Below are positions 26,362 through 34,819 of a stretch of 64,000 bases of DNA, piece by piece. Origin of the DNA: JBJXGE01 sp046154185 (GTDB taxonomy: Bacteria > Planctomycetota > UBA8108 > UBA1146 > JAJFFE01); NCBI GenBank assembly GCA_046154185.1, contig JBJXGE010000063.1:22473-86472 (forward strand), given 5' to 3'. The notes under the pieces are model-generated. The model was not told the DNA's origin. It did no database searches and saw nothing but the letters and a program-made list of their open reading frames with translations. Position 1 is the first letter of the stretch; each line of letters starts with the position of its first letter. A program made the position numbers and the translations under genes.

Positions 26362-27023
26362 GTTCCACAAAACGCATCGCTGTCATGATCGTCGAAGACC
26401 ACGAAATTGTCCGCTCGGGGTTGCGTAAGCTTCTGGAATGCGAGCGCGATTTAGAAGTCGTCGGCGAAGCGTCGAATGGGCGCCAATCGGTGACGGCCAA
26501 TAAGAAATTGCGCCCAGATGTGATCGTGATGGACATCGCGATGCCGCTGATGAATGGTCTCGAAGCCACGCGACAAATTCGTGCAACCGATCCGTCCGCG
26601 AAAATCCTCATTCTGTCCGCGCACGCTGACGAAGCCTATGTCGACCAAGTCATGGCGATGGGGGCGATGGGCTATTTGATCAAGCAGACGTCCGCCCAGT
26701 TGCTAGCACAGGCGATCCGCGCGGTTCATAAAGGCGACACTTTCTTCAGCCAGTCCATCGCAGTGAGGAACCGCAATACGGTGGGCGGTGGCAAGAGAAA
26801 GAAAAACGTGCTCACTTCACGTGAGGCGGAAGTGCTCCAGTTGGTGGTCGAAGGCCAAGCCAACAAACAAGTCGCCGTCGAATTGGCGATCAGCGTCAAG
26901 ACAGTTGAAAAGCATCGCCATCGGCTTATGGAAAAGCTCAATATCCACGACACCGCTGGACTTACCCGCTACGCCATCGCAGCGGGGATTATCGAGAGCA
27001 GCGTGCATTTGACTGTTGTTTAG
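26358..27023 (+). CDS. NarL/FixJ-family response regulator
   Basis: A 221-residue regulator. Receiver domain: acidic pair E13-D14 in VMIVEDHEIVRSGL, phosphoacceptor Asp59 in PDVIVMDIAMPLMNGLEA, conserved SAH and YLIKQTS. After a Lys/Arg linker comes a LuxR/GerE helix-turn-helix (LTSREAEVLQLVVEGQANKQ, VAVELAISVKTVEKHRHRLM). It is translationally coupled to the kinase by an ATGA overlap. The DNA target is not known; the six copies of GTnGGGTTnnnCCCCAT around it, one before its own operon, are the obvious candidate. Confidence 0.95.
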   Translation: MSSTKRIAVMIVEDHEIVRSGLRKLLECERDLEVVGEASNGRQSVTANKKLRPDVIVMDIAMPLMNGLEATRQIRATDPSAKILILSAHADEAYVDQVMAMGAMGYLIKQTSAQLLAQAIRAVHKGDTFFSQSIAVRNRNTVGGGKRKKNVLTSREAEVLQLVVEGQANKQVAVELAISVKTVEKHRHRLMEKLNIHDTAGLTRYAIAAGIIESSVHLTVV

Positions 27024-27195
27024 AATTCGCGCGAACCCGCGCGGCTGATCGCGTCGTTACGCACATATATATAGGAAAGCAACCGCAGCGCCATTTGCGC
27101 GGCCGGCGTCGCCGATTGCGTGGAAACGGCGGCGGATCTGAGACTTCCGGCGGGTGTGCCAAACGCGGCCGAAATCCGCGTGAAAACGTCCGAAT

Positions 27196-27849
27196 TCACT
27201 CGTTCTCGATGCGCATCGGCTCAGAAACACAGCCGACGCTCGTCAACAGTTCGCGGTACCAATCGACCGCTTGGCGCGTGGCATCCGGAAACGCACGCAC
27301 ACCCCAAATAATCGAGAGTGTTCGACGCGTCCCCGCGTGCGTCTTCGTGCGTTGACTGTCTTTCACCGCGTTCGCGCACGGACCGGTCGCGTCGCTGAAG
27401 CACAGCAAACCTTCAACAGCTATCTCTTGGCCTGAACTGTTGAACTCGTACGACGTGTTCGGCGGTGCGATGTCGATGCGAAACGGCGGCGTCGCGCGAT
27501 CGAAGTCGACGACGCTGATGGGAAGTCCGCAGTGCAGCGAGACAATGTTGCACGCGTCGACCGCGAGATTGATCGAGCCGAGCGTGCCGTCGCTCGCGGC
27601 GCGCAGCAAGTACTCCGAAGATGGCTTGCCGCGTCCCGTCGGCTTGTAACCGCCGGCGCGCAAGAGTTCGCGCACGGCGACGCGAAGCGCCTCGCTCCGC
27701 GCGACCGGCGCCTGCGCGTCCGCCGAGAAATACGGCAGCCAAGCCGCCGGCACAGCGAGATCACTCAGCGGCGCCGGAAAGTCGGTGACAAATCCCGCGG
27801 CGAGTAGCAGTGGATGCGAACTGAGTTGGCAACTGACAGTGAGTGACAC
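27196..27849 (-). CDS. B3/4 (tRNA-editing-like) domain protein
   Basis: A 217-residue protein starting at GTG 27849, with GGGAG nine bases upstream. Residues about 45-150 match the B3/B4 editing domain of the phenylalanyl-tRNA synthetase beta subunit (ALRVAVRELLRAGGYKPTGR, SEYLLRAASDGTLGSINLAV, DACNIVSLHCGLPISVVDFD). Free-standing B3/4 proteins are thought to bind or clear mischarged tRNA or amino acids; a specific substrate cannot be told. The C-terminal part (AVDWYRELLTSVG) is helical. It ends the small leftward group with yjbQ, 32 bases downstream of that gene. Confidence 0.85.
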   Translation of the reverse strand: MSLTVSCQLSSHPLLLAAGFVTDFPAPLSDLAVPAAWLPYFSADAQAPVARSEALRVAVRELLRAGGYKPTGRGKPSSEYLLRAASDGTLGSINLAVDACNIVSLHCGLPISVVDFDRATPPFRIDIAPPNTSYEFNSSGQEIAVEGLLCFSDATGPCANAVKDSQRTKTHAGTRRTLSIIWGVRAFPDATRQAVDWYRELLTSVGCVSEPMRIENE

Positions 27850-27881
27850 GCTGCGACGCTCCCGATGTGAGTCTTCGATCG

Positions 27882-28304
27882 CTACTCGCCGATGATCTTG
27901 ACGAGCACGCGCTTCGCCCGCTGGCCATCGAACTCGCCGTAAAAAATCTGCTCCCACGGCCCGAAATCGAGTTTGCCCTTGGTGACGGCGACGACGACCT
28001 CGCGCCCCATGATCTGCCGCTTGAGATGCGCGTCGGCGTTGTCTTCGCCGGTCCGGTTGTGGTGATAAACCGCGGGATCTGGGTTGAAGGGCGCCAACCG
28101 CTCGAGCCAACGACCAAAGTCGTGGTGCAGTCCCGCTTCGTCGTCGTTGATGAAAACCGACGCTGTGATGTGCATGGAATTGCAGAGCAGAATCCCCTCG
28201 ACGACGCCGCTCTTCTGCACGACTTCTTCGACCTGTGGCGTAATGTTGGTGAAACCCATTTTCGTTGGGAGATGGAGGGTCAGGTATTCCGTGCGGGTCT
28301 TCAT
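27882..28304 (-). CDS. yjbQ: YjbQ/UPF0047 family protein
   Basis: A 140-residue protein, normal for the family; E. coli YjbQ has weak thiamine-phosphate synthase activity but the true role is unsettled. Signatures: ILLCNSMHITASVFINDDEA, then HNRTGEDNADAHLKRQIMGR and the C-terminal KLDFGPWEQIFYGEFDGQRA. The conserved His and Asp cluster that binds metal or phosphate is complete. The start at MKTRTEYLTLHLP is chosen by family convention; Met codons at 28316 and 28322 are alternatives and none has a clear ribosome site. Confidence 0.9.
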   Translation of the reverse strand: MKTRTEYLTLHLPTKMGFTNITPQVEEVVQKSGVVEGILLCNSMHITASVFINDDEAGLHHDFGRWLERLAPFNPDPAVYHHNRTGEDNADAHLKRQIMGREVVVAVTKGKLDFGPWEQIFYGEFDGQRAKRVLVKIIGE

Positions 28305-28337
28305 GAGCGCGAGCATAAGCAAGGAATCAAGAACATG

Positions 28338-28376
28338 CGAGCCCCGGCGCCGCGAGTTGCGACGCCGGGGCGCTCG
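28338..28376. other. Strong GC hairpin between yjbQ and the PQQ-like gene
   Basis: GAGCCCCGGCG and CGCCGGGGCGCTC pair around a loop of about 13 bases. On the minus strand it is followed by T-rich sequence (TGTTCTTGATTCCTTGC), weakly terminator-like, and would sit in the leader of yjbQ. A 65-codon leftward frame ends at 28384 just before it, but that frame has no ribosome site. Confidence 0.5.
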
Positions 28377-28592
28377 TACTTACTTACTGATCGCGCAGAG
28401 ACGCTGTCGCTAGATCAAGCGCAATGCAATCGAACTCGTTGCCATTCGACGGGTCAAAGTTTTGGACAACGTTCGATAGTTTGCAAAATCGTGCAGCTAG
28501 GCCATCATCCGCTTCAGTCATACACTCGGCTCGTCGAGACTGGGCTAAAAGTAATGGGGCATTCCGCTCCGCTCGAGTCACAAGGAGGTGTC

Positions 28593-28943
28593 ATGTCGTC
28601 CGAGAAACCGCCCGCGCTCAATGACGCGTCACTCATCTACGTCGGCTTCAACTCGCGAATCGCGGCGCTCCATCGCGCGACGGGCGCGCTCACGTGGAGT
28701 TGGAAGGCGCGAAAGGGCCATGGCTACGTTTCGCTGCTGCAGGTCGGGCCGCAGCTCTTTGCTTCCGTCAGTGGCTACACATACTGCCTCGACGCCGCAA
28801 CGGGCGGCGAGCTCTGGAACAATCCGCTGATCGGTTTTGGCACCGGCGTTTCCTGCCTCGCCACGGAGACCGGCAGCACCGCGCATTTCGCCGCGCTCGC
28901 GGAAGAACTGCTCCGCGCGGCGCAGCGCGCCGCTTCGACATGA
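28593..28943 (+). CDS. Small PQQ-like beta-propeller-repeat protein
   Basis: A 116-residue protein with a strong AAGGAGGTG ribosome site before MSSEKPPALND. It contains two PQQ/WD40-like repeats: LIYVGFNSRIAALHRATGAL and ASVSGYTYCLDAATGGELWN, each with the A-x-D/H-x-x-T-G-x-x-x-W pattern. A normal PQQ-like propeller needs six to eight such repeats, so this unit must oligomerise or act differently. There is no signal peptide, so it is probably cytosolic. It stands alone in its direction. Confidence 0.8.
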   Translation: MSSEKPPALNDASLIYVGFNSRIAALHRATGALTWSWKARKGHGYVSLLQVGPQLFASVSGYTYCLDAATGGELWNNPLIGFGTGVSCLATETGSTAHFAALAEELLRAAQRAAST

Positions 28944-29104
28944 ACTGACGCTAAAACTAGGGCAGGCAGAATTCGAGCGATCGACCCGCGACGACGTCGA
29001 CGATTCGTTCGACGAACGCGCCGCCTAGCAGAGCTGTGCTGACACGATATCGACCAGGTCGGAGAGTCGCGGCCTCAAACTAGTCTCCTGCTCAGCAAGG
29101 CTGA

Positions 29105-30388
29105 TCACGACCTCCGCTTCTCGAAGTCGCGTAGGGCTTCAATCGCCTCCGGCCGCACAATGATCGTTGGTCGCACCCTACGGAGAATTGCCAACACGTC
29201 GTCGGTGTTGCGAGCCTGTCCCGACGACAGCAAGTAGGCGCCCACTGCGGCGGCGCTCCGCGAGTAGCCGATCTTGCAATGAACGTAAACGACACCGGCG
29301 GCGGAGTGCTCGGCGATGAACTGCGCGGCGTCACGCAAATGATCGAGCGTCGGCGCCGTGAGATCGAGCACCGGCAGATGCTGGTAACGCACATTTCGGA
29401 ATGGGGCCGCCTCGGCAGATTCGACCGTCAAGTCGAGTACGGCGATCACACCGAGTTGGACGGCGCGCGCCGCCTCGGTGTCGTCGAGTTTGCGTCCAAA
29501 CCAAACACGAGGAGTGACTTCATCCCACGCGCGGCACTCGCGACGGTAGTAGCAGTGAGACAGGTGCTGCCCCAGGACAATCGGGCCGAGCAGCAGGCGC
29601 GAACTGATGGGCAAGCGACCGGCCTGCTTGCGAAAGATCCCGGGACCGACCCACCAATACGCAGTTGCCGTGATGAAGAGCGCCACGGCAGGCCACAACA
29701 TCAACATGCCCCACGGCCACGTCACGAGAGCCAGTACCAATGACAGCAGCGCGCCGAACGCGTAGTACACGCCGACGCGACGATTCCGCAGCACCGGGAA
29801 TCGCATCGGCTGAGCGGGAACCGCGTAGAAGCACACCACTCCCAGCGCAAAACCCGACACGAGATCGACGAGGTGATGCTGATGCGTCAGCACCGTTGAA
29901 ACTCCGATGATGCTGAACCAAATGTGATTCGCCCAGCGCAAGACGCCGCGCGTCTTGCGGGCATAAAAGTCCGCCAAAATTGTCCGCAGCGTGATGTGCA
30001 GCGACGGGGCCAAATTGAACGGCCGGTCGACTTCAAGAAACGGATTAAAGATCGCGCCGAGAATTCCCTCGACGTGAGGTCGCTCGAAGCCCAGATTCAG
30101 CGGCCAGATTAGGAAGCAGATTCCGGCGGCGATGATCGCTAGCCCAATGCGCCACGCCAACACACTGAGTTCGCGCCGCTCTTTGCACAGAAACGGCGCG
30201 CCCAGAAAAAACAGATCGACCGACATATAAGGCACGATCATCAATGGCACGAACGGGATCGCCAATTCCCAGTCGAAGTAACACGTTCCCACATCGCTCC
30301 GCAGCGAAGTCAGCCAATTAGTGAAGTTGTAGGTCACGAGAAATAGCGCCGACAGCATCGCAGAGGTCGCGGCGGCACGAGCGAACAT
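29105..30388 (-). CDS. PAP2 / dual-specificity phosphatase fusion membrane protein
   Basis: A 427-residue protein. The first 280 residues hold about six membrane helices of the PAP2 lipid-phosphatase superfamily, with motifs APSLHITLRTILADF and HQHHLVDLVSGFALG. The last 140 residues are a dual-specificity phosphatase: VRYQHLPVLDLTAPT and the P-loop VHCKIGYSRSAAAVGAYLLS, where Cys and Arg fit CxxxxxR. The loop resembles mitochondrial PTPMT1, which dephosphorylates phosphatidylglycerophosphate. With phospholipid-synthesis genes upstream in the same operon, removal of phosphate from a lipid intermediate is the likely role. GAGGAT precedes the start. Confidence 0.9.
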   Translation of the reverse strand: MFARAAATSAMLSALFLVTYNFTNWLTSLRSDVGTCYFDWELAIPFVPLMIVPYMSVDLFFLGAPFLCKERRELSVLAWRIGLAIIAAGICFLIWPLNLGFERPHVEGILGAIFNPFLEVDRPFNLAPSLHITLRTILADFYARKTRGVLRWANHIWFSIIGVSTVLTHQHHLVDLVSGFALGVVCFYAVPAQPMRFPVLRNRRVGVYYAFGALLSLVLALVTWPWGMLMLWPAVALFITATAYWWVGPGIFRKQAGRLPISSRLLLGPIVLGQHLSHCYYRRECRAWDEVTPRVWFGRKLDDTEAARAVQLGVIAVLDLTVESAEAAPFRNVRYQHLPVLDLTAPTLDHLRDAAQFIAEHSAAGVVYVHCKIGYSRSAAAVGAYLLSSGQARNTDDVLAILRRVRPTIIVRPEAIEALRDFEKRRS

Positions 30389-30443
30389 ACGGACATCCTC
30401 TGCTCATTTGACTTCGTCGGCCGGCAAACCGGGCGTCCACTCG

Positions 30444-32186
30444 CTACGCTCGCCGAGCGACCGAGACCGTGAAGATGCCCCATGGATCGGCGACCTGAGT
30501 CGTCTTCTCGAAGCCAGCGGCACGGACAAGGTCATCCATCTCGGCTTGCGTTCGACGTCGCATGATCCATGGCTGGCCTTCGCGGTTGGTCAGCACGCGC
30601 GCGATGAACTCGACCTGCGGATGCCAGGGTTGATTGGTGTAGATCAAATGACCGCCCGGCTCGATGGCATCTGCCAGTCCGCGCAGTGAACGCTGAATCG
30701 GCTCGTTGTCGGGAAATAACTCATACAAGCCAGAGACGATTCCGATTGTCGGCTTTGGCGAAGTCTTGGTGAGTGAGTCGCGATCAAACGCGTCGCCAAT
30801 TTCCATCGTGACATTGTTCAACCCGAACTCTCCCGCTATCCGTCGGGCGGTGTCGAGATTCTCCATGCGATAGTCACGCAGCGTCGCTGCGATCGGAATG
30901 TGGGGAAGCGCGCGGAGCGTCTCCAGCACATACCTCCCGGCGCCGGCCGCGATGTCGAGCACTCGCACGGGGCGATCGGCAGCGTGCGTTTGTTCGATGG
31001 TGGTGCGCAGCAAGCGCTCAAGAACGGAGCGGCGGTGACGAATCCCCCGCCAACCGATGCTCTCGAGATACGATTTATCGATCATCCGACCGAGCGGCGT
31101 GACGCCGCGTGGCTGGTTCTCGTAGACGTAATCGAGTGTCACGCCAGAATCGAACCCTGCCCGCCAACCAAGGCTGATGCCACGGCTCAACCGTCCGATG
31201 GTCCGCATCACGAACCGCGTGAACTTGAAAAGGAGCGGTCCCGGTTCGCGCAGTCGGTCATACTCGTCGCGTGTGAATCCGTACCGATCCGCGTTGACGA
31301 GCGATCGTCGTTCTGGCGGCTGCGCGAAGCGGTCGAGGATGAACTCGCGAACCACCGCGATCAAGCGCGCACGATCTCGCTCGTGAAACACGGCGTGGGA
31401 GAAGCCGCCGAAGACTTCCATGCGCTTCACCGGCGAGCCGAGCTTTCTAAAGAACTCCCGCTGCGCTGACAGTTTCACGACCCAATCGGCCGCGGCGGAC
31501 AGTATCAGCGTCGGCACCTGAATCGCGGCAGCGTCGGCGATCAACCGCGTCGAGGTGTCGTGCAGATCGAGCAGAATATTGACGGCGATCTGCCGAAAAA
31601 TCAGCGGGTCGGATTTGTAGATCCGGGCTTCTTCGGCATCGTGCGTCAACAGGTTTGCCTTCACATAGCTCTTGACGTAACCAGGTCCGAACAGCTTTTG
31701 CTTGAGTCGCAAGAGCGGCACGGCGAAGGGCAAATAGAGTTTCACGCGGAGCGCCGGCGTCGCCAGGATGAGCGCGCGAAGCCGCGGCGCATAATCGTGG
31801 ACCCACGCGGAGATCGTGACCGCGCCGACGCTGTGAGCCAGCACGATCATGTCTTCGCATGCGATGCCATGCGCGCGGGAAATGTGCCGCACGAATTCGT
31901 CGACGTCCTGAATGACGCGGCCCAAATGCTCCGCCGAGCCGCGCTCGCCCGGTGACCGTCCATGCCCCCGCGCGTCCCACGCGAAGACAGCGATGTCCGC
32001 TAGCTGCAGTGACTCGATCGTCGCTTGCCAGCGCCCCGAGTGTTCGTGGCCGCGATGAAACAACAACAGCGCTCTTTTGGTCGGTGAGTTCGACAGCCAA
32101 GCTCGATAAAAGAGCGCCACACCGTCCGACATGGTTGCTGTGTGCTCGGTGGCGAGAAGTGGCGTCGCGGATACTCCCGTGCTCAT
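30444..32186 (-). CDS. Bifunctional alpha/beta hydrolase - SAM methyltransferase
   Basis: A 580-residue fusion, starting at the ATG at 32186, 38 bases after plsC. The N-terminal 280 residues are a monoglyceride-lipase-like hydrolase: LLLFHRGHEHSGRWQATIES, FAWDARGHGRSPGERGSAEH, nucleophile Ser in VLAHSVGAVTIS, and the C-terminal His in GGFSHAVFHERDR. The C-terminal 200 residues are a class I methyltransferase: VRVLDIAAGAGRYVLETLRA, then DAFDRDS and LIYTNQPWHPQVEFI. The same fusion next to PAP2/DSP and phospholipid genes is known in other bacteria. Substrates are presumably lipid, but this is inferred from context. Confidence 0.88.
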   Translation of the reverse strand: MSTGVSATPLLATEHTATMSDGVALFYRAWLSNSPTKRALLLFHRGHEHSGRWQATIESLQLADIAVFAWDARGHGRSPGERGSAEHLGRVIQDVDEFVRHISRAHGIACEDMIVLAHSVGAVTISAWVHDYAPRLRALILATPALRVKLYLPFAVPLLRLKQKLFGPGYVKSYVKANLLTHDAEEARIYKSDPLIFRQIAVNILLDLHDTSTRLIADAAAIQVPTLILSAAADWVVKLSAQREFFRKLGSPVKRMEVFGGFSHAVFHERDRARLIAVVREFILDRFAQPPERRSLVNADRYGFTRDEYDRLREPGPLLFKFTRFVMRTIGRLSRGISLGWRAGFDSGVTLDYVYENQPRGVTPLGRMIDKSYLESIGWRGIRHRRSVLERLLRTTIEQTHAADRPVRVLDIAAGAGRYVLETLRALPHIPIAATLRDYRMENLDTARRIAGEFGLNNVTMEIGDAFDRDSLTKTSPKPTIGIVSGLYELFPDNEPIQRSLRGLADAIEPGGHLIYTNQPWHPQVEFIARVLTNREGQPWIMRRRTQAEMDDLVRAAGFEKTTQVADPWGIFTVSVARRA

Positions 32187-32224
32187 ATATAGGCGAGGTC
32201 CTTTGGTTGCAATCAGACAAGAAC

Positions 32225-32944
32225 TCAATTGCGTGCTCCCAACCGTTCCACATCGTCGTGCAGTTCGCGGGCGATTGCTAGTGCCGAGACTTTCCCGAGC
32301 GGCGCATCGGCATAACAACGCGGTCGACCGATCGTCAGCCGGATGGCGCACGGTCGCGGCAGCCAGCAACCTTTCGGCCAGGCACGATGCGCGCCGGCGA
32401 CGTGACAGGGCACAACGGGAATCGCACTTCCTGCGAGTAACAAGCCCACGCCGGGTCGAAAGTCCTGCAAAACGCCATTCGGAGACCGCGTTCCCTCCGG
32501 AAAGATCAGCAACACGTTTCCTGGGTTAGCGAGCAAGTGACCGCAAACGCCGAGACTCTGCCGCGTAGCCGCCTGCCGATGAAACGGCAAAGCGTTGACC
32601 ACGACCGTGGCGACCAGTAGTCGCGGCACGCTCACGAAAAAATAATCTTGCGCCGCCGCCGGAAACGTACGATGCAACCGTTCGTATGGAATCGCACTGA
32701 GCAAGCACAACGTGTCGAGGTGGCTCGTGTGGTTCGCAACCATCACGAACGAACCATCGATCGGTAAATTCTCGCGGCCGACAATTTTCAGGCGATGGTA
32801 CATTCGCAACCAGGCGCGCATCATCATCGCTGCCACAGTTCGCGCCCCATACACCAACATGTCCGGCTCGCGCGGAAAGTTCCGCAGCCGTTCGAGCAGC
32901 GGCTGATCGAGGTCGGCTGCGGGTTCGTAGTGCCAGCTATCCAA
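32225..32944 (-). CDS. plsC: 1-acyl-sn-glycerol-3-phosphate acyltransferase (PlsC-like)
   Basis: Transfers an acyl chain to lysophosphatidate or a related lysolipid at the inner membrane. A 239-residue protein with the catalytic HX4D motif in VMVANHTSHLDTLCLL and the glycerol-phosphate motif LLIFPEGTRSPNGVLQDF, then PVVPCHVAG. The start is TTG at 32944, preceded by CGGAG. It is 22 bases after cdsA and 38 before the hydrolase-methyltransferase gene in a tight operon. A dedicated copy inside the operon suggests an acyltransferase specialised for this pathway. Confidence 0.92.
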   Translation of the reverse strand: MDSWHYEPAADLDQPLLERLRNFPREPDMLVYGARTVAAMMMRAWLRMYHRLKIVGRENLPIDGSFVMVANHTSHLDTLCLLSAIPYERLHRTFPAAAQDYFFVSVPRLLVATVVVNALPFHRQAATRQSLGVCGHLLANPGNVLLIFPEGTRSPNGVLQDFRPGVGLLLAGSAIPVVPCHVAGAHRAWPKGCWLPRPCAIRLTIGRPRCYADAPLGKVSALAIARELHDDVERLGARN

Positions 32945-32966
32945 TCGACGATCTCCGCTCCTTGCG

Positions 32967-33914
32967 TCAACGCAGATCGTGAGAGTAACGCACCACGTGC
33001 AGGAACAACGGCGCCACGTAAATTAAACTGTCGATACGGTCCAAGATGCCGCCGTGTCCAGGAATCGCGGCGCCCATGTCTTTGATGCCGATGTCGCGTT
33101 TGATAACGCTGATCGCCAAGTCTCCAAGCTGGCCGCCGATGCCGACGATCAACCCCGTGAGAATGCAGTCGAGCGGCGTGAAGTGCGGAAACGTAAATCG
33201 CAATGTCCACGGCAACGCCATGGAAACTCCCAGTGCGCCGAGAGCTCCTTCCCACGTTTTCTTGGGACTGATATTGCTCCGCAGTGCATGCCGGCCAAAC
33301 AGTTTTCCAAACGTGAACGCAGCAACGTCGTTCAACTCGACGGCCAGGATCAGGTAGAAGAGATACGCATAGGCGTGCGTGGAGTTTGCCAAAAACGCGA
33401 CATGACCGAACATCCAACCGAAATAGACAAAGCCAACGATCGAAAGTGCGATCAACTTCAATTGACCCTGAACCCGGTTTAACAGAATCGGCATTGCGAG
33501 CAGCGCCGCAATCGTCCAAACCGGCAGGGCCATGAACAAGCCGAACCAGCCCGGCACTCCGGTGTTTGGGTCATCGATCAGCGTGACCACGCCGGTCACA
33601 ATGACGCCAACGTACACGACGCTTGTCATCCACCAGTCGCGATACAAACCGGTTGCACGCGCAAACTCTTTGAATCCACGCAGCGCAATGATCGTGAAGA
33701 ACACAATCGCCGCCGTGCGACCCAAGTAGATCGCCCCCAGCACCAACGGCACCATCAACAGCCAACCGCGGAGTGAGTTCCACGCGTGATCGACGTTCTT
33801 CCGGCAGCCGAATCGCAGCGTACAGAGCACGACTCCGGCTAGCACTAACACACCGACGATGGTCGCCGCGTAAAAGCGAAAGATCGGACTCTCGAACGCC
33901 AGGGTCGGCGTCAT
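32967..33914 (-). CDS. cdsA: Phosphatidate cytidylyltransferase (CdsA)
   Basis: Makes CDP-diacylglycerol from phosphatidate and CTP in the inner membrane. The 315-residue protein has about eight membrane helices. The family signature is complete near the C-terminus: KRDIGIKDMGAAIPGHGG followed by ILDRIDS. The start at 33914 (MTPTLAFESPIFRFYAATIV) has GAGGA seven bases upstream and overlaps the previous gene's stop by four bases (ATGA). CDP-diacylglycerol is the substrate of the phosphatidyltransferase encoded directly upstream. Confidence 0.95.
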   Translation of the reverse strand: MTPTLAFESPIFRFYAATIVGVLVLAGVVLCTLRFGCRKNVDHAWNSLRGWLLMVPLVLGAIYLGRTAAIVFFTIIALRGFKEFARATGLYRDWWMTSVVYVGVIVTGVVTLIDDPNTGVPGWFGLFMALPVWTIAALLAMPILLNRVQGQLKLIALSIVGFVYFGWMFGHVAFLANSTHAYAYLFYLILAVELNDVAAFTFGKLFGRHALRSNISPKKTWEGALGALGVSMALPWTLRFTFPHFTPLDCILTGLIVGIGGQLGDLAISVIKRDIGIKDMGAAIPGHGGILDRIDSLIYVAPLFLHVVRYSHDLR

Positions 33915-34609
33915 TCGTAGGTCCTCTTCGGGTCCAGTGCCGAACGAACCGGGTCCGAAAGCGCGCGCAACGCGCGAACGATCCGCGCAAGCCGAATGAC
34001 CAGCGTCTGCACACAACCCACGACGATGACGAAGTGCGTCGCGTCGAGCACGGTCAAGCGCTCGCCGAGCTGAACTCGGTGCCCGCTCCAAAGTAACCCC
34101 AACGTGATCCAGGCCCCGAGGTGCAGCGTGACCATGCGCCAAGGCTTCGCCATCACGCCGCTGAATTCGCGTTGCACGCCGACCGCTTGGCCGAGCGTGC
34201 CGACATACGCCACGAGTAGCGCGAAGATCGCCACCCAATAACCGCTCAGCGGGTGGCACAAGCCACTATGCGCTACACCGACGAAGATCACGACATCGGA
34301 CACACGATCCGGGAGTTCGTTCGCAATCTCGCCCGTGCGACTGGCTTTGCCGGACGCGAGCGCGACCATCCCATCCAACATGTTGAGCCACAGTCGCAAA
34401 TAGCAAAACGCGGGGCCCGCCAACAAGAGTGCTGGAACGGCGGACGACTGCCAAAAACAAATCGCGGCGCAAGACGCCGCGACGATCGACGCATAAGAAA
34501 CCGTGTTCGGGTGAACGTCATGACGCACGCACCAACTCACGGTCGCATGCGCCGTCGCGCGGAAACGGCTAGCGATAGGTCGCCGCCACGAAGGCTCATA
34601 ATCTGACAA
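33911..34609 (-). CDS. CDP-alcohol phosphatidyltransferase family protein
   Basis: A 232-residue membrane enzyme that would join CDP-diacylglycerol to an alcohol such as glycerol-3-phosphate, inositol phosphate or serine. The family motif D-G-x2-A-x-G-x3-D-x3-D is seen in LNMLDGMVALASGKASRTGE followed by IANELPDRVSD. About five membrane helices are predictable. The start is TTG at 34609, placed eight bases after AAAGGAG; a longer frame to 34741 lacks a ribosome site. It overlaps cdsA by four bases. The position before a PTPMT1-like phosphatase operon-mate makes phosphatidylglycerophosphate synthase a reasonable guess. Confidence 0.85.
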   Translation of the reverse strand: MSDYEPSWRRPIASRFRATAHATVSWCVRHDVHPNTVSYASIVAASCAAICFWQSSAVPALLLAGPAFCYLRLWLNMLDGMVALASGKASRTGEIANELPDRVSDVVIFVGVAHSGLCHPLSGYWVAIFALLVAYVGTLGQAVGVQREFSGVMAKPWRMVTLHLGAWITLGLLWSGHRVQLGERLTVLDATHFVIVVGCVQTLVIRLARIVRALRALSDPVRSALDPKRTYE

Positions 34610-34819
34610 GGAATTCACTCCTTTGGAATCGATGTTTGCGTAGCCAGGGCACTCCGGGCTTTGCGGGATTCTCGGTAGCAGCTCGCGCTGATGCAATGCG
34701 AGCCGGGGTTCCCCGTTGGTGTTGGTCAGATCAATTCGCACGCGGCCGCCGGTGCAAACCGCCGAGACATTGAATCACCTTCGCGCTCGATCCGCGTCGG
34801 TATTGCGGATCTGAGTCGT

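Noticed and set aside
28384..28581. Leftward 65-codon frame ending before the 28338 hairpin
   Set aside because: It has no ribosome site and unbiased codons; mentioned only because a hairpin follows it.
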